From contig CM055108.1 of the NCBI GenBank assembly GCA_029204225.1, positions 9,619,805 to 9,683,804 on the forward strand: a stretch of 64,000 bases of DNA, in the 5' to 3' direction. Position 1 is the first letter of the stretch; the number at the start of each line of letters is the position of its first letter. The notes beneath the pieces were generated by a model. That model had not been told where the DNA came from. It searched no databases and was given only the letters and a program-made list of their open reading frames with translations. Positions 21,641 to 34,679 of the stretch are shown one piece after another. This DNA comes from Diphasiastrum complanatum. Taxonomy: Eukaryota > Streptophyta > Lycopodiopsida > Lycopodiales > Lycopodiaceae. The translations under genes were made by a program, and so were the position numbers.

Positions 21641-22208
21641 TGATACATTGGAAAAATGCTAAAAGGATTTTGAGGTACATCTCGGGTACTCTAGATCATG
21701 GAATTCTCTATAGAGGAGATGTTATTGATTTGCATGCTTTAGTGACTCGGATTTTGTAGGTGAAAAAAGGGATAGGAAGTCCACAAGTTCCTATGAAACA
21801 TTCATTGGTGGAGGAGTAGTTTCTTGGTTGTCAAAGAAATAGAAACCATCTCACTTTCTTCAACCGAGGCCGAGTACAAAGCTCTCACCACTACAACAAA
21901 GGAGCTACTAAAGGCTATTTATGGAGCTGAAAGTCATGAGTTTAGATGTTGTTCCAACTCTCTACAATGACAACATTTCAGCCCAACACCTTACAACCAA
22001 TCTAGTCTTCCATGCAAGGTCAAAACATATCGAGATCTCTCATCATTTTGTGAGAGAGAAGGTGCAATCTAAGGAGATATCTTTGGAGCATGTGGCAAGT
22101 AGTGAATGTGTTGATGATATCCTCATTAAACCACTTAAAAGAGCTGCATTTTTTAAGTTAAGGTCAGCCCTAGGTTTGATAAGCAAGTTTATGTTATCTT
22201 CAAACTAG
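21641..22208 (+). pseudogene. RNase H remnant (element A)
   Basis: Pieces in several frames correspond to the copia RNase H end: the stretch before SSTEAEYKALTT near 21860, then LYNDNISAQHL, KHIEISHHFVREK and DDILIKPLKRAAF in the open 95-codon frame 21921-22208. The catalytic aspartates fall in the frameshifted part. It stops 13 bases before the 3' LTR. Confidence 0.75.
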
Positions 22209-22221
22209 TTGTGAGGAGGAG

Positions 22222-22631
22222 TGTTAAATTTACACAAGCTAGTTTGCATAAATTCCACTTGTAAATGACTTTGAGGCCATGATGTGGGATGTCACATGTG
22301 CCAAAAGCATAGGATACCTTATTCTAAGTCAAATAATTAACCTACCTTTGGAATGTGTCCAAAGAATGCATAGATAGGGTAGAGAAAAAATAGGAGCTTA
22401 AAATAGCAATTTTCTCATTGTTTTTGGATCTTGAGGTCTTGACCCTAAATAGGGTGGATTAGGTGGATCTTTAGATTAGATGTTAGGGTTAGGTTGTGAT
22501 GAATACATAGAGCCCTAATATGCTCAGATCCGAGCTCTACATGTATAAATATGTGATGGGATTTCCATCCAATTATGAGCAGAATCGAGATTTTCCTTCT
22601 TGACTAGTTTGAGTCTATGATTTGATTGATG
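22222..22631 (+). repeat. 3' LTR of element A
   Basis: It begins TGTTAAATTTACACAAGC after the purine tract GTGAGGAGGAG. The TATA box is conserved at 22544-22551. Homology to the truncated 5' copy ends at 22631; the true LTR end probably lies further right but cannot be placed. Confidence 0.8.
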
Positions 22632-22930
22632 AATGCTATTGGCATGTGATTTTTTATGATCATTGCATAGATTGGAGTGCAGGTATAGTACACAGGTAGC
22701 ATTAGACCGTACATTCACATGTGTGACAAGTTTTGGAGCTAATTCAAGGAGTTTAGGCCAAGATAAGCTAGGAATCTATGCATTGATTTGTAATCTAGCT
22801 TCTAGATTTTGTTTGGATCTAAAGTAGGTGCTTTCTCCATCATTTCTAGGACCAAATGGGTTTATTTTGCTGCATTTTTCACATTTTCTATACGGAAGAT
22901 AAATATTGAATCACTCCTAGTGATTTAAGA
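22632..22930. other. Probable remainder of element A's 3' LTR
   Basis: No coding sequence. It includes CACATGTGTG near 22710, a one-base variant of the palindrome seen in element B's LTRs, consistent with LTR sequence. Confidence 0.35.
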
Positions 22931-23124
22931 CTTGATGGATATAGTGACAGGGATTAGGATAGCACAATAGATCATCAAGTATGATAAGAGAGCTTACCTA
23001 GATCTTAGTATCATCAAATTAAATCTGTATATTGAAGTAAGGACATGTAAAATAGAAGAAAAAAAATCTCAATATAATCTTTTTAAGACTTATGAGTCTA
23101 ATAGTACATTAACTTTTAAGGATA

Positions 23125-23930
23125 TTGAACTTAAGGAGCCAAATCAATCAACCTTATGAATTGGGAAAAGGCTATGACAAGCTCACACAAAGCTATGCTA
23201 TACAAGAGGAGCTACCCTCTCTAGAATACTTGCAAAGTGTCCTAGTCCGAAGAGCATATGATGGCCAATATGAAGACAAGGGAAGAGTTATCTCACAATA
23301 TGGAAGGTGGAGAACGAGCATTCTTCATCAAAGGAAAGTGGAAGGAAAACCCACGACAACCAACAAGCCATGGGTAAGTTCAAGTGACAAAGGGGGAACA
23401 TCCTCAAACAATGGTAAGAAAGACAAGTTTCACATCAAGTGCTTTCATTGCAAGAAGTTTGGTCATAAAGGAATGTTATAAGAAGAAAAAGAATCAAGAT
23501 GAAGGGGTTAAGCAATCTAATTTCATCTATTGTATTGATGAAGTTTCCAATATGATGATGTCTTCTAGTCTTGTATTTCCTATCAATGATGTAGATCCAT
23601 GGTGGGTAGATAATGGTGCTAGCAGTCACACAAAGGGAAAAAAAATTTCTCTACCTTGAGTTATGATGGATCTAAGAGCACCATCTTTACAGCAAATGAT
23701 GGTAAATGTGCTATAAATGGTGTAGGGAGAATTTCTCTTTTCTTAAGCACAAAAGAAAGTTCAAGGTTAAACAATGTTTTTTATGTTCCTACTCTCACAG
23801 AGAATGTACTAAGTGTAGGGAAAATAGTAGACAATAGACATCATATTGAGTTCTGTGATAAGTTATGCTTGATCGAAAATAAAATTAAATGTGATCTTAT
23901 TTTGCAAATGGTGTAAGGCAAAGAAGGCTT
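23125..23930 (+). pseudogene. Gag and protease remnant (copia fragment C)
   Basis: The frame contains QSYAIQEELPSLEYLQSVL, a close relative of element A's gag. The zinc knuckle CFHCKKFGHK is then broken by a frameshift before its last cysteine (ECYKKKKNQ in the next frame). The protease active site reads WWVDNGASSH: the serine after the catalytic aspartate is asparagine. The protease end follows in 23656-23916 with LNNVFYVPTLTENVLSVG. Several breaks make it non-functional. Confidence 0.85.
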
Positions 23931-23989
23931 TATAAACCTTTAGCTTTTGTTCCATCTTTTTAAAGACCTATGACTGTTAAAGAAATGTA

Positions 23990-24850
23990 TTTAGTGAATT
24001 GTGGTTGAGACATCTCAACTTTAGGTGCACTGATACTTTGGTTAAAAAGTTAAATGTGGATGGTTGCCTCATGCAATCCATTGAGTAAAAATATAATTTG
24101 AAGCATGTGTTCTTGCTAAATCACATGTATTACCTTCAAGAGATCAAAGACTACATCAATGGAGCATCTTCAACTAAGAAATTTGTATGTGAAAAATGTG
24201 CCTTTTGCTAGGTCAAGTAGCTTTTTTACTAACATGTTTGTGACTTTCAATGATAACATAGTAGGTACACATGGGTGTATCTTAAGATACAAGTGATGGA
24301 GACCTTTTTTCACTCAAAATCCATGGTGGACAATAATCTTAACATGAATATCAAAGCATTGACATCTAATAATGGTGGTGAGTACATATGAAAAGAGTAT
24401 TTGGAGCTTTTGTAATGCAAATGGAAACAAGAGACAATCGTCATGTCCAAGGACTCCACAACAAAATGGAGTTGTTGGAGGAAAGATTAGGACATTATGT
24501 CAATGTGCAAAGTCCATGAGGTTGGAGAGGTTTCTTCTTTTATCTTTTGGGGTGAAGTAATAACTTGTGCCAATTGTCTGTTGAATAGATTTCCAAGTGA
24601 TCTATTGATGGGAAGTCACCACTTGAAGTTCTTTATGGTGATAGGCTTAATGTCAAAAAATTCAAGTCTTTATTAGTATATTCTATGCCCATATCCCTAT
24701 CAAAGATAGAACAAAGGAAGATCCTACATCTACAAAAGGCATCTTTGTAGGATAAAATAAGGAGAATATAGCATGACCTTACATTTTTTTCTACTAAAAA
24801 AGTGATTGCTAGTAGACATGTAATCTTTGATGAGGAAAATTCTCAATATT
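23990..24850 (+). pseudogene. Integrase remnant (copia fragment C)
   Basis: Pieces of the pre-integrase domain (LWLRHLNF, then a CEKCAFC zinc pair) and integrase core are scattered over several frames. PRTPQQNGVV with the glutamate replaced (GGKIRT instead of AERKNRT), LCQCAKSMR, then IPIKDRTKEDPTSTKGIFVG are visible. Stops occur about every 60-100 bases. Confidence 0.75.
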
Positions 24851-25340
24851 CAGTTTTCAAGGGTTTTCTCAATTTTTTTGGCTTTTCTTTTTTAGCTTTT
24901 TTTTTCTCTAGAAAATGGCTGGAAAGTAACCTTACCCTTCAACAGTGTAGGTTTACTATATCAGGGCAGTCTTGTCTATAAGTCGACAAAGGTTAGTTGC
25001 AAGGGAACAAAAAGTTATCAGCAGTCGATGAAAATGAACAATTTTTTTATTTTTCTTTGATTTTTTGGTTTCTAACTAGATCTTAGCAATGATGTATTTT
25101 CTCTCCTTCCATATTGATCACTCACAAGTGATCACAAGCAAGAAATCCAATCAAAATCATACAATTCACAAAATCTAACCTAAAAGTGCAAAATCTAACT
25201 ATATTATGCAAAAACCAAGATGCCTAAATGCAAGCTAACATGCATACAAGCATCATAAACATGTTGAAAATGAGAATATTGGCATTGCTCCCTTGTAAAG
25301 ACTTTCTTGTCCACCTTCACACATGTGAAGCAATCAATAT
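24851..25340. other. Probable insertion interrupting copia fragment C
   Basis: An AT-rich, T-run-containing stretch with no coding resemblance. Integrase-like reading stops before it and RT-like reading resumes after it. No repeat borders were found. Confidence 0.35.
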
Positions 25341-25349
25341 TTGATGCAG

Positions 25350-25740
25350 ATTCTAACATGTCACGCGGTACTCTTATGGAGTACAAAGATAAGACTCAAA
25401 TACATGTTGATGATGATGTAAAAGAAAATGTGTTCTCTTAGTCTAGAAGGTCAAGAGCAAAGTTTCTTCTAGGGTTACATGTGCACAAAAGGCAAGAAAG
25501 TGTTTGGAGGTACTACATTTGCATTGATTTCCTCTATTTTTCAAGTGGAGGAACCTATTTTCTTTGAAGATGTCATCCAAAATATGGAATGGTTTGACGC
25601 AAAGGACAAAGGACAAATGAAAACTCAAATGGAATAACTCAAGAAGGAAGCTTTCCAAGGAAAGAAGGATCTTGCATGTTCATTCAATAAGAGTTTGAAT
25701 GGACTCAAAGGGATAGCAAGTTTGTGGTTTTTTTACTTAT
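25350..25740 (+). pseudogene. RT N-terminal remnant (copia fragment C)
   Basis: After a short linker, 25535-25625 reads ISSIFQVEEPIFFEDVIQ and EWFDAK, which parallels element A's RT start (ISIFEEPLCGEDALSSKEW). It jumps to GKKDLACSFNKSLNGLK, matching the later KSLYGLKQAPR motif with substitutions. The catalytic YVDD box is absent. Confidence 0.65.
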
Positions 25741-26340
25741 CTAGGTGTAAAGATCACTAGGGGAACTTTTAAGATGAGGACAAGATCAACCACATAGAGA
25801 CTAGTGGAAGCCAAACCACCCATCCAACTGACATGTACCCAACAACTCACCCCTGAGCCATAGCAAGTGAATACTAAAGGAGAGGGGGGAAATTGGCAAT
25901 CTAAAGCCAAAAGCTTAGAGTGGAGGAGGGTGTGTTCCTTACCATATACATAGAGGTAAGAAGCCTATCCATGCACCCATGCAACCTCCCATCAGTCCAT
26001 CTAAACGTAGGTCACATATCCCATGCTATCCTCATGCATAAGACCATCACAAGCCATGCACTGCTCCATATGTCTCAATAGGAGTGTCTGGGTCCTCTCA
26101 AGGTTATTAGTCACAAATTAGCCTTGACATGGAATTAAATCAAGGCGTAACAACAATGTCAAATACCAAAGGATTGGTCTACCATATTAGAACTATTCCA
26201 AATCCTTAGTTGAATATGGCCACTAGTGAATGTGATTACTCTCTTGATGGAAGTTATACCTCTTCTAGTTTGCTTATGATTTTGCTCTTGGAAGGATGAT
26301 GACTATTCAAATTATACTTCTATTGCAACCATTTGTGGCT
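25741..26340. other. Unassigned spacer
   Basis: No gene is recognised between two copia RT fragments. Confidence 0.45.
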
Positions 26341-26344
26341 AGAA

Positions 26345-26560
26345 TGTCAAATGGATATTATTAATACTATCTTGGAAGGTTGTTTGGAGGATAAAGCTTG
26401 CATTGAGGAATTAAAGTGACATCTAGTCCATTGTAAGAAAAAACAAGTTGACCATCTCAAAGAGGGTCTGTGTGAAGTTAAGCTGGTACCATGGAGTTGG
26501 TATGAACAACTCAACATGTATTTGTTCACTCTAAGGTTTGTGATGAGTGGAAATGGTTAT
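26345..26560 (+). pseudogene. Isolated copia RT shard
   Basis: One frame reads MDIINTILEGCLEDKACIEELK, a stop, then VDHLKEGLCEVKLVPWSWYEQLNMYLFTLRF. This matches the copia RT stretch running from the MDV-AFLNG motif to the LYGLKQAPRSWY motif. It differs from fragment C, so it comes from another element or a duplicated RT. YVDD is not seen. Confidence 0.6.
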
Positions 26561-27388
26561 AGAGACTTTTTAACTCTTGGGCTTTGGAACTTAAAAGGCT
26601 ATCAAGATTTATTTTAGAGTGCAAATAAGCTAAGTAGAGTCCCAAAAATGAATCAAACACTCATATTGCTATAAAAAATAGACATGTGTTTAATGAAAGT
26701 TGATTGATACTTGGAGATTGTATCAAAGAGAAAAAAAAGGGGCTAGTCCTTCCCCCATTTTGTAAAAACGTGGTATTTCTATTGTGAGCAATCTATAGTG
26801 CAAAGGAGAAGGGAGGGTATTGCAATAGGGATTAATGTGTTACTTGTGGCCAAAAAAACCTGAGCTCCAACATGCATGGATGTGATGTGTATCTTGTAAG
26901 TTTTACCTTCATCCCTTGCTTAATAGGTGTGATTTTGACTTTGGCCCTTGTAAACATTGTGAATGCTTCTAGCTAATGATCGATAGTGTGCCATAGAAGA
27001 GAAAAACATTTAAAGGGTATTCTATCAAACCACACTATATATATATAAAAAAAAGTGGAGTGATTTTGTCTATTCTTGGTGGGGTTTTTTCTCCATGTTT
27101 TTAATACAAAAAGGAGTCCTTTGCTTGTCGAAAGAGCAATGAGTATTAACATTTGCTACATGACACTCTTATTGTAGGACCCAAGACTCAATGCCATACG
27201 GAATAGATGTGTGAGCCATTATGTCAGTTGTCTCCTACACTTCTTGAGTCAATGTACCGAGATGTACTTGACTAGGTTACTGATGACCTTATCCTCGGTC
27301 ACATAACTAGCCACATCGAAGTCACACGAACATGTCAATCTCACTTCATCAACCAAAGACACCTGTTCACGTGCACTTAACATTCCAT
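26561..27388. other. Unassigned spacer
   Basis: No gene is recognised. A short TATATATATA run lies near 27040. The right part may hold the lost RNase H and 3' LTR of element D. Confidence 0.4.
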
Positions 27389-28463
27389 TCAACACAATTT
27401 AGTGATACTCCTCATAGTCTTCAACATAAAAAGCAATACTAACACAGCATCCTTCAAACACATATGACCCATCTTCATTTGAAGCCATTTCATCACCAAA
27501 CGCAAAGGTAGTGTCATAACTTTATACAAACACATCGATCGACTCTCTTTAACATATTTTAGAGTGTCAAAGAAGATTCCAATGAATACCTTATTATTTA
27601 AATACATGTACAAAACTTGAATCCCTAGGATAGAAAAGAGAGAAAAAGATTATTCAAGATTACCATTTTGCAATTAACCAGATTATATCTGACTAACATA
27701 TTGTAGATGTACCCTTGTTGAGTAATGGAGATCAACTTTCAATTTCTGTCTCTGTGGATTTAAATAACAAGGCAAAAATGAGCTTCGCCCAGATCGGTCA
27801 TGTTGAATTCAGAAGATAGCATTGACTTGCCTTCTTTTATCAGATCGATATTATTGCTGAAGAGCAATGTGTCATCCACATACAAAGTGATAATGATAAA
27901 AGACTGTCGTATTGTCTTGAAGTAACATTCGATTCTGAAGAGCTAGGTATGTAGCCGTGATCAATAAAAAAAGTATTGATCCTTTGAAACCATGCTCGAG
28001 CGGATTACTTCAAGCCATAAAAGGTTTACACACATGATTGTGTTTACCCTCAATAATATAACCTTCGGTTTGCACCATGTACATGTCTTCTTCAATAACT
28101 CCATTGAGATATGATGTCTGTACATCCATTTGATGTATTTCCAAATCTGCTGCAGCAGCAAACGATAATAAAAGTGGAATATAAGAATGTTTGACTTTTG
28201 GACTGAAGGTCTTAGTATAATCGACGTTGTATACCTGAGAAAAACATCTGGCAACAAGTCGGGCTTTTCTTCTGTCGATGCTTCCGTCTGCTTTGTACTT
28301 GACTTTGAAAATCCATTTGCAATCAACTATGTCTCTGCTAGCAGGTAATTCGACAATCATCCATGTCTGGTTATTGATAAGAGATAAATATACTCTGAAG
28401 GTCAAGCTTCTTCCTGAGATCATCAGGAATCTGCGCATAAGTAGTACATCCAAAAAATCGTAA
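27389..28463 (-). pseudogene. Reverse transcriptase remnant (copia element D)
   Basis: Read on the minus strand from 28453: NQTWMIVELP, VDCKWIFKVKYKADGSIDRR, KTFSPKVK and IHQMDVQTSYLNGVIEEDMYM. The YVDD box follows in the next part (FIIITLYVDDTLLFSNN, about 27840-27900), then MTDLGEAHF and GYIYNMLVRYNL near 27700. At least two stops and frameshifts separate these. RNase H cannot be traced below about 27400. Confidence 0.85.
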
Positions 28464-29560
28464 GTTGATAAAGAAGGTTTGGTACCTGTCCAAACTTCGA
28501 ATGGTATTTTGTCTGAGAAACCTTTAGTAGGACATCTGTTCTAAATATAGGTTGCTGTTGAAACAGCTTCAGCCAAGGACTTCGGAAGTGTCACATGTGA
28601 TAACATGCAGTTTGCCGATTCAACTAAGGTTCTATTCTTTCTCTCAGCAAGACCATTTGACTGAGGTGAATAGGAGGTAATGTATTGTTGCTCAACGCCG
28701 TTGTTAAGACACTACTCCTTGAATTTGGTGGAGATGTATTCTCCCCCGTTATTTGACCTCAATGCTTTGATTCGTTTGCCAATTTGATTTTCAGCATGCT
28801 CTTTGAATTGTCTGAACTTGATGAAAGCTTTTGATTTTTGTTTAATGAAGTAAATAGCTATTTTTCTGGAAAATTCGTCAATAAAGGTAATAAAATACTT
28901 TGCATCTAGCAATAAAGGAGTTTGCATAGGTCCACATATATCTATATGAACAACATCTAACAGACCTTTTGTTGCATGCCTATGACTCGGTCTAAAAGGA
29001 ATCCTAGTCTGCTTTCCAAGGATGGAGCTATGACATACAGGGAGATCGACTTTACCAAAAAGATGGTCGAGATCAAGTACTAGGGATTGTCTTGACATTT
29101 CTGAAACAAATGCATAATTCAAGTGTCCTAAGTAATGATGCCATAGTAATGCTTTATTGACAAGAACAAAAGTTTTCAAGACTTGACTAGAATCAAAATA
29201 ACAATGTGCAAATCTATATAAGTATCCATGCCTCTTGCCGAGTGCAAGGATCTTATTACTCCTATCGATAATTCTGCATTGATCTGACTCAAACGCCATC
29301 TTATGACCTAAATCTATACTTCTACTTACTGATAACAGATTTGTAGAGAGTTTAGAAACATACAAGACTTTTGACAGTAGTTTGAATTGATCGTGTAGGA
29401 ATCTTAATCTTACAGTATCTTCACCTTTGATAGTGTGGGTACTATCATCACCAAGATGAACATACTTCTTTGTGTTGTAAGGCGTATAGGATTGGAAAAT
29501 CTCATGGTGATTGGTCATATGTTGAGTAGCTCCGGAATCCAGAAATCACAAATCATCCGA
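28464..29560 (-). pseudogene. Protease and integrase (copia element D)
   Basis: The protease site FLDSGATQHMTNH starts at about 29545, then LYVSKLSTNLLSV and the pre-integrase HYLGHLNYAFVSEM. The integrase core has the first aspartate (VVHIDICGPMQTP), but the second position reads ALRSNNGGEYIS: asparagine replaces the catalytic aspartate. A stop follows, then SNGLAERKNRT with the glutamate near 28650. The 268-codon frame 28712-29518 is the longest intact piece. Confidence 0.88.
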
Positions 29561-30438
29561 ATTTGCGTATTTGTCTTTCACCATAAAAGCGCCTTCATCC
29601 ATTTCGACTTCAGGAAATGTTGTAACTGTATTTGCTTGTTGATCAGGTTGCTTGGCTACATTCTTCGCTTTGAGAATTCGGCAATCTTGGATCTCATGGT
29701 TATTGCACTTGCAATACCTGCAAAACATCTTCTTCTTCGACGAATGTGGATTTGATGATTGTTATTGACTTTGAGTCTATTTCTGATTTGATGTAGACTA
29801 TTTGGAGCTTTTCTGCTTCTGTCATTTCGAGCCCTTATTGACATATAGAGCATGAGACAAAGAGGTAGACGAAGTGTCTTGACTTCTTCGATTATCTTCT
29901 TGTAGCAACATATTGATAACTCTGGTAAGAGTTAAATATGAGTGTGTCATGATCATTATCACCCAGTTCTCATATGTAGAGGGCAGGCTTGAAAGCAACG
30001 TCATGATTGCGTCTTGATCATTTATGACTGATCCAACAGCGGCCATCTGCTGCAAGAGATTCTTAAACTGGTTAATATGATTCTGAAGAGAATCATTATT
30101 TGACATCTTGAGTGTGAAGAATTTCCTTCGAAGATATAACTTAGTAGTTACGTCTCTCACATCATATAGTGAGCTCAAGATGTTCCAAACTTCTTTTGAA
30201 ATTTTAGCTTCAGTTATATGGCCAATTTGAGTATTGAGGATAATAAGTGCGAAAGTTTTACCATCCTTCGATTTCCATTTTGAGTCTTTTGTGTCATCTT
30301 CAGATTTCACTTTGATACTTGTAACAACATCCCACAACTTGTTGGCGATTAGCAAGGTCTTCACTTAAATTTTCATAAATGATAATTGGATCCATTCAGC
30401 TTGTCTACGATAAGACTGGCTTTACTTTGAGAATCCAT
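29546..30438 (-). pseudogene. Gag (copia element D)
   Basis: The start codon lies at 30438 (MDSQSKASLIVDKLNGSNYHL), followed by a stop where tryptophan is expected. The 180-residue frame 30364-29822 is a typical UBN2 capsid region, with KEVWNILSSLYDV, NHINQFKNLLQQM and LLSSLPSTYENW. The zinc knuckle CRYCKCNNHEIQDC is read in another frame at about 29680-29725. One frameshift and two stops disable it. Confidence 0.9.
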
Positions 30439-30576
30439 CTGGAACTTTAGTTTGATGACGTTAAGAGAGATACCGTGCTGCGCTACAATTGGAAATCGAT
30501 TCTCTGATACTGAAACAAATTGATTCGAATTGAAGAATAATTTGATATTGTGAAAGATATCAAGTATAAGAGCTTG

Positions 30577-30590
30577 CGTTCTGATATAGT
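30577..30590 (-). promoter_or_regulatory. Degraded primer binding site (element D)
   Basis: The minus strand reads CTATATCAGAACGC, a changed form of TGGTATCAGA. It lies about 140 bases before the gag start, as expected, and marks the end of the 5' LTR at about 30591. Confidence 0.6.
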
Positions 30591-31400
30591 ATTAGGCCTT
30601 GAAGAAAAAAATGAAAACATTCTGAGACAAACCTGAACGCAATAAAAAATAGTATTGATTCAGTATGAAACGAAACAAAAGTAAATGAGTACAACAAGTT
30701 TGCGGATCGAAGCTGCGTACTCTAAGCTATTTATGAGTGACTAGAATATAAGTCTGAATTAAGCACAACTACTGATAAGCAGTAAGCGCAATAGCAATCT
30801 CTAATCAACTCTAAAGATCTGAGCTAGAATGTTCAAGAGTGTTCAAGCTCGCAGGCTTGAGAGAAAGCTAACTATTCAATACTTGATCTATGAATTACGA
30901 TGTTGAAATATGAACAAATGTTTATACTAAGCAATTAGGTCGTCAAATGCGGCTGGTTGGCTGGAGTCTGCTGGCATTTATCCAATTCTTTTCAGAAGTT
31001 GTTTGCTGATAAGCGGTGACATTTGGCCGTAAACATTCTGTCTGCATAAATTAACATGAATGTCACTCTGCAGAAATGAATGTAACTGTCATCAGAGAGA
31101 AAGCAAAAAATGCGACTTTTGTGAGAAATGTGACCATGTCACAGCATCTCATTTTTTGAATATTGGGACAGCCCCACACTTTGCCAAAGTCATTTCCTTA
31201 ACATTTGAGGCACTTTGAAAAAATGTGAAAAATGCGACACTGGATTTGTACTCGCAATTCCTGACAGGTGAAAAATGCGAAAAACGCGACACTGCATTTT
31301 TACTCAAAATTCCCGACAGACGAAAAATGCGAAAAATGCGACACTGTATTTTTACTTGCAATTTTTGATAGTGTTGCTCTGATTGTCAGGTTTTGTAGTG
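30591..31400 (-). repeat. Probable 5' LTR of element D (outer end unresolved)
   Basis: The stretch beyond the primer site has no coding sequence and includes a 52-bp tandem repeat. Its GAAAAATGCGACAC words recur in the plus-strand LTR at 41629. The outer TG end could not be fixed, and no matching 3' LTR was found. Confidence 0.5.
31219..31372. repeat. 52-bp tandem repeat, about three units
   Basis: GAAAAATGCGACAC or a one-base variant starts at 31227, 31279 and 31331, exactly 52 bp apart. The units differ at about 15-20% of positions. Confidence 0.85.

Positions 31401-34679
<3,279 letters not shown>

Larger units (their letters stand above)
14621..22631 (+). mobile_element. Copia element A, host of a nested insertion
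   Basis: Matching LTR copies at 14621 and 22222 bound a copia gag-protease-integrase-RT-RNase H series. Element B (16133-20460) splits it within the segment after the integrase core, and reading resumes on the far side after one copy of the target site. A itself has lost the LTR end, primer site, gag N-terminus and the first part of integrase. Its LTRs differ by about 4% plus a 14-bp gap by hand count, more than those of B, which agrees with the nesting order. Confidence 0.85.

Noticed and set aside
31219-31372. Possible CRISPR-like array
   Set aside because: Units are contiguous and diverged with no unique spacers, and the context is a eukaryotic LTR.
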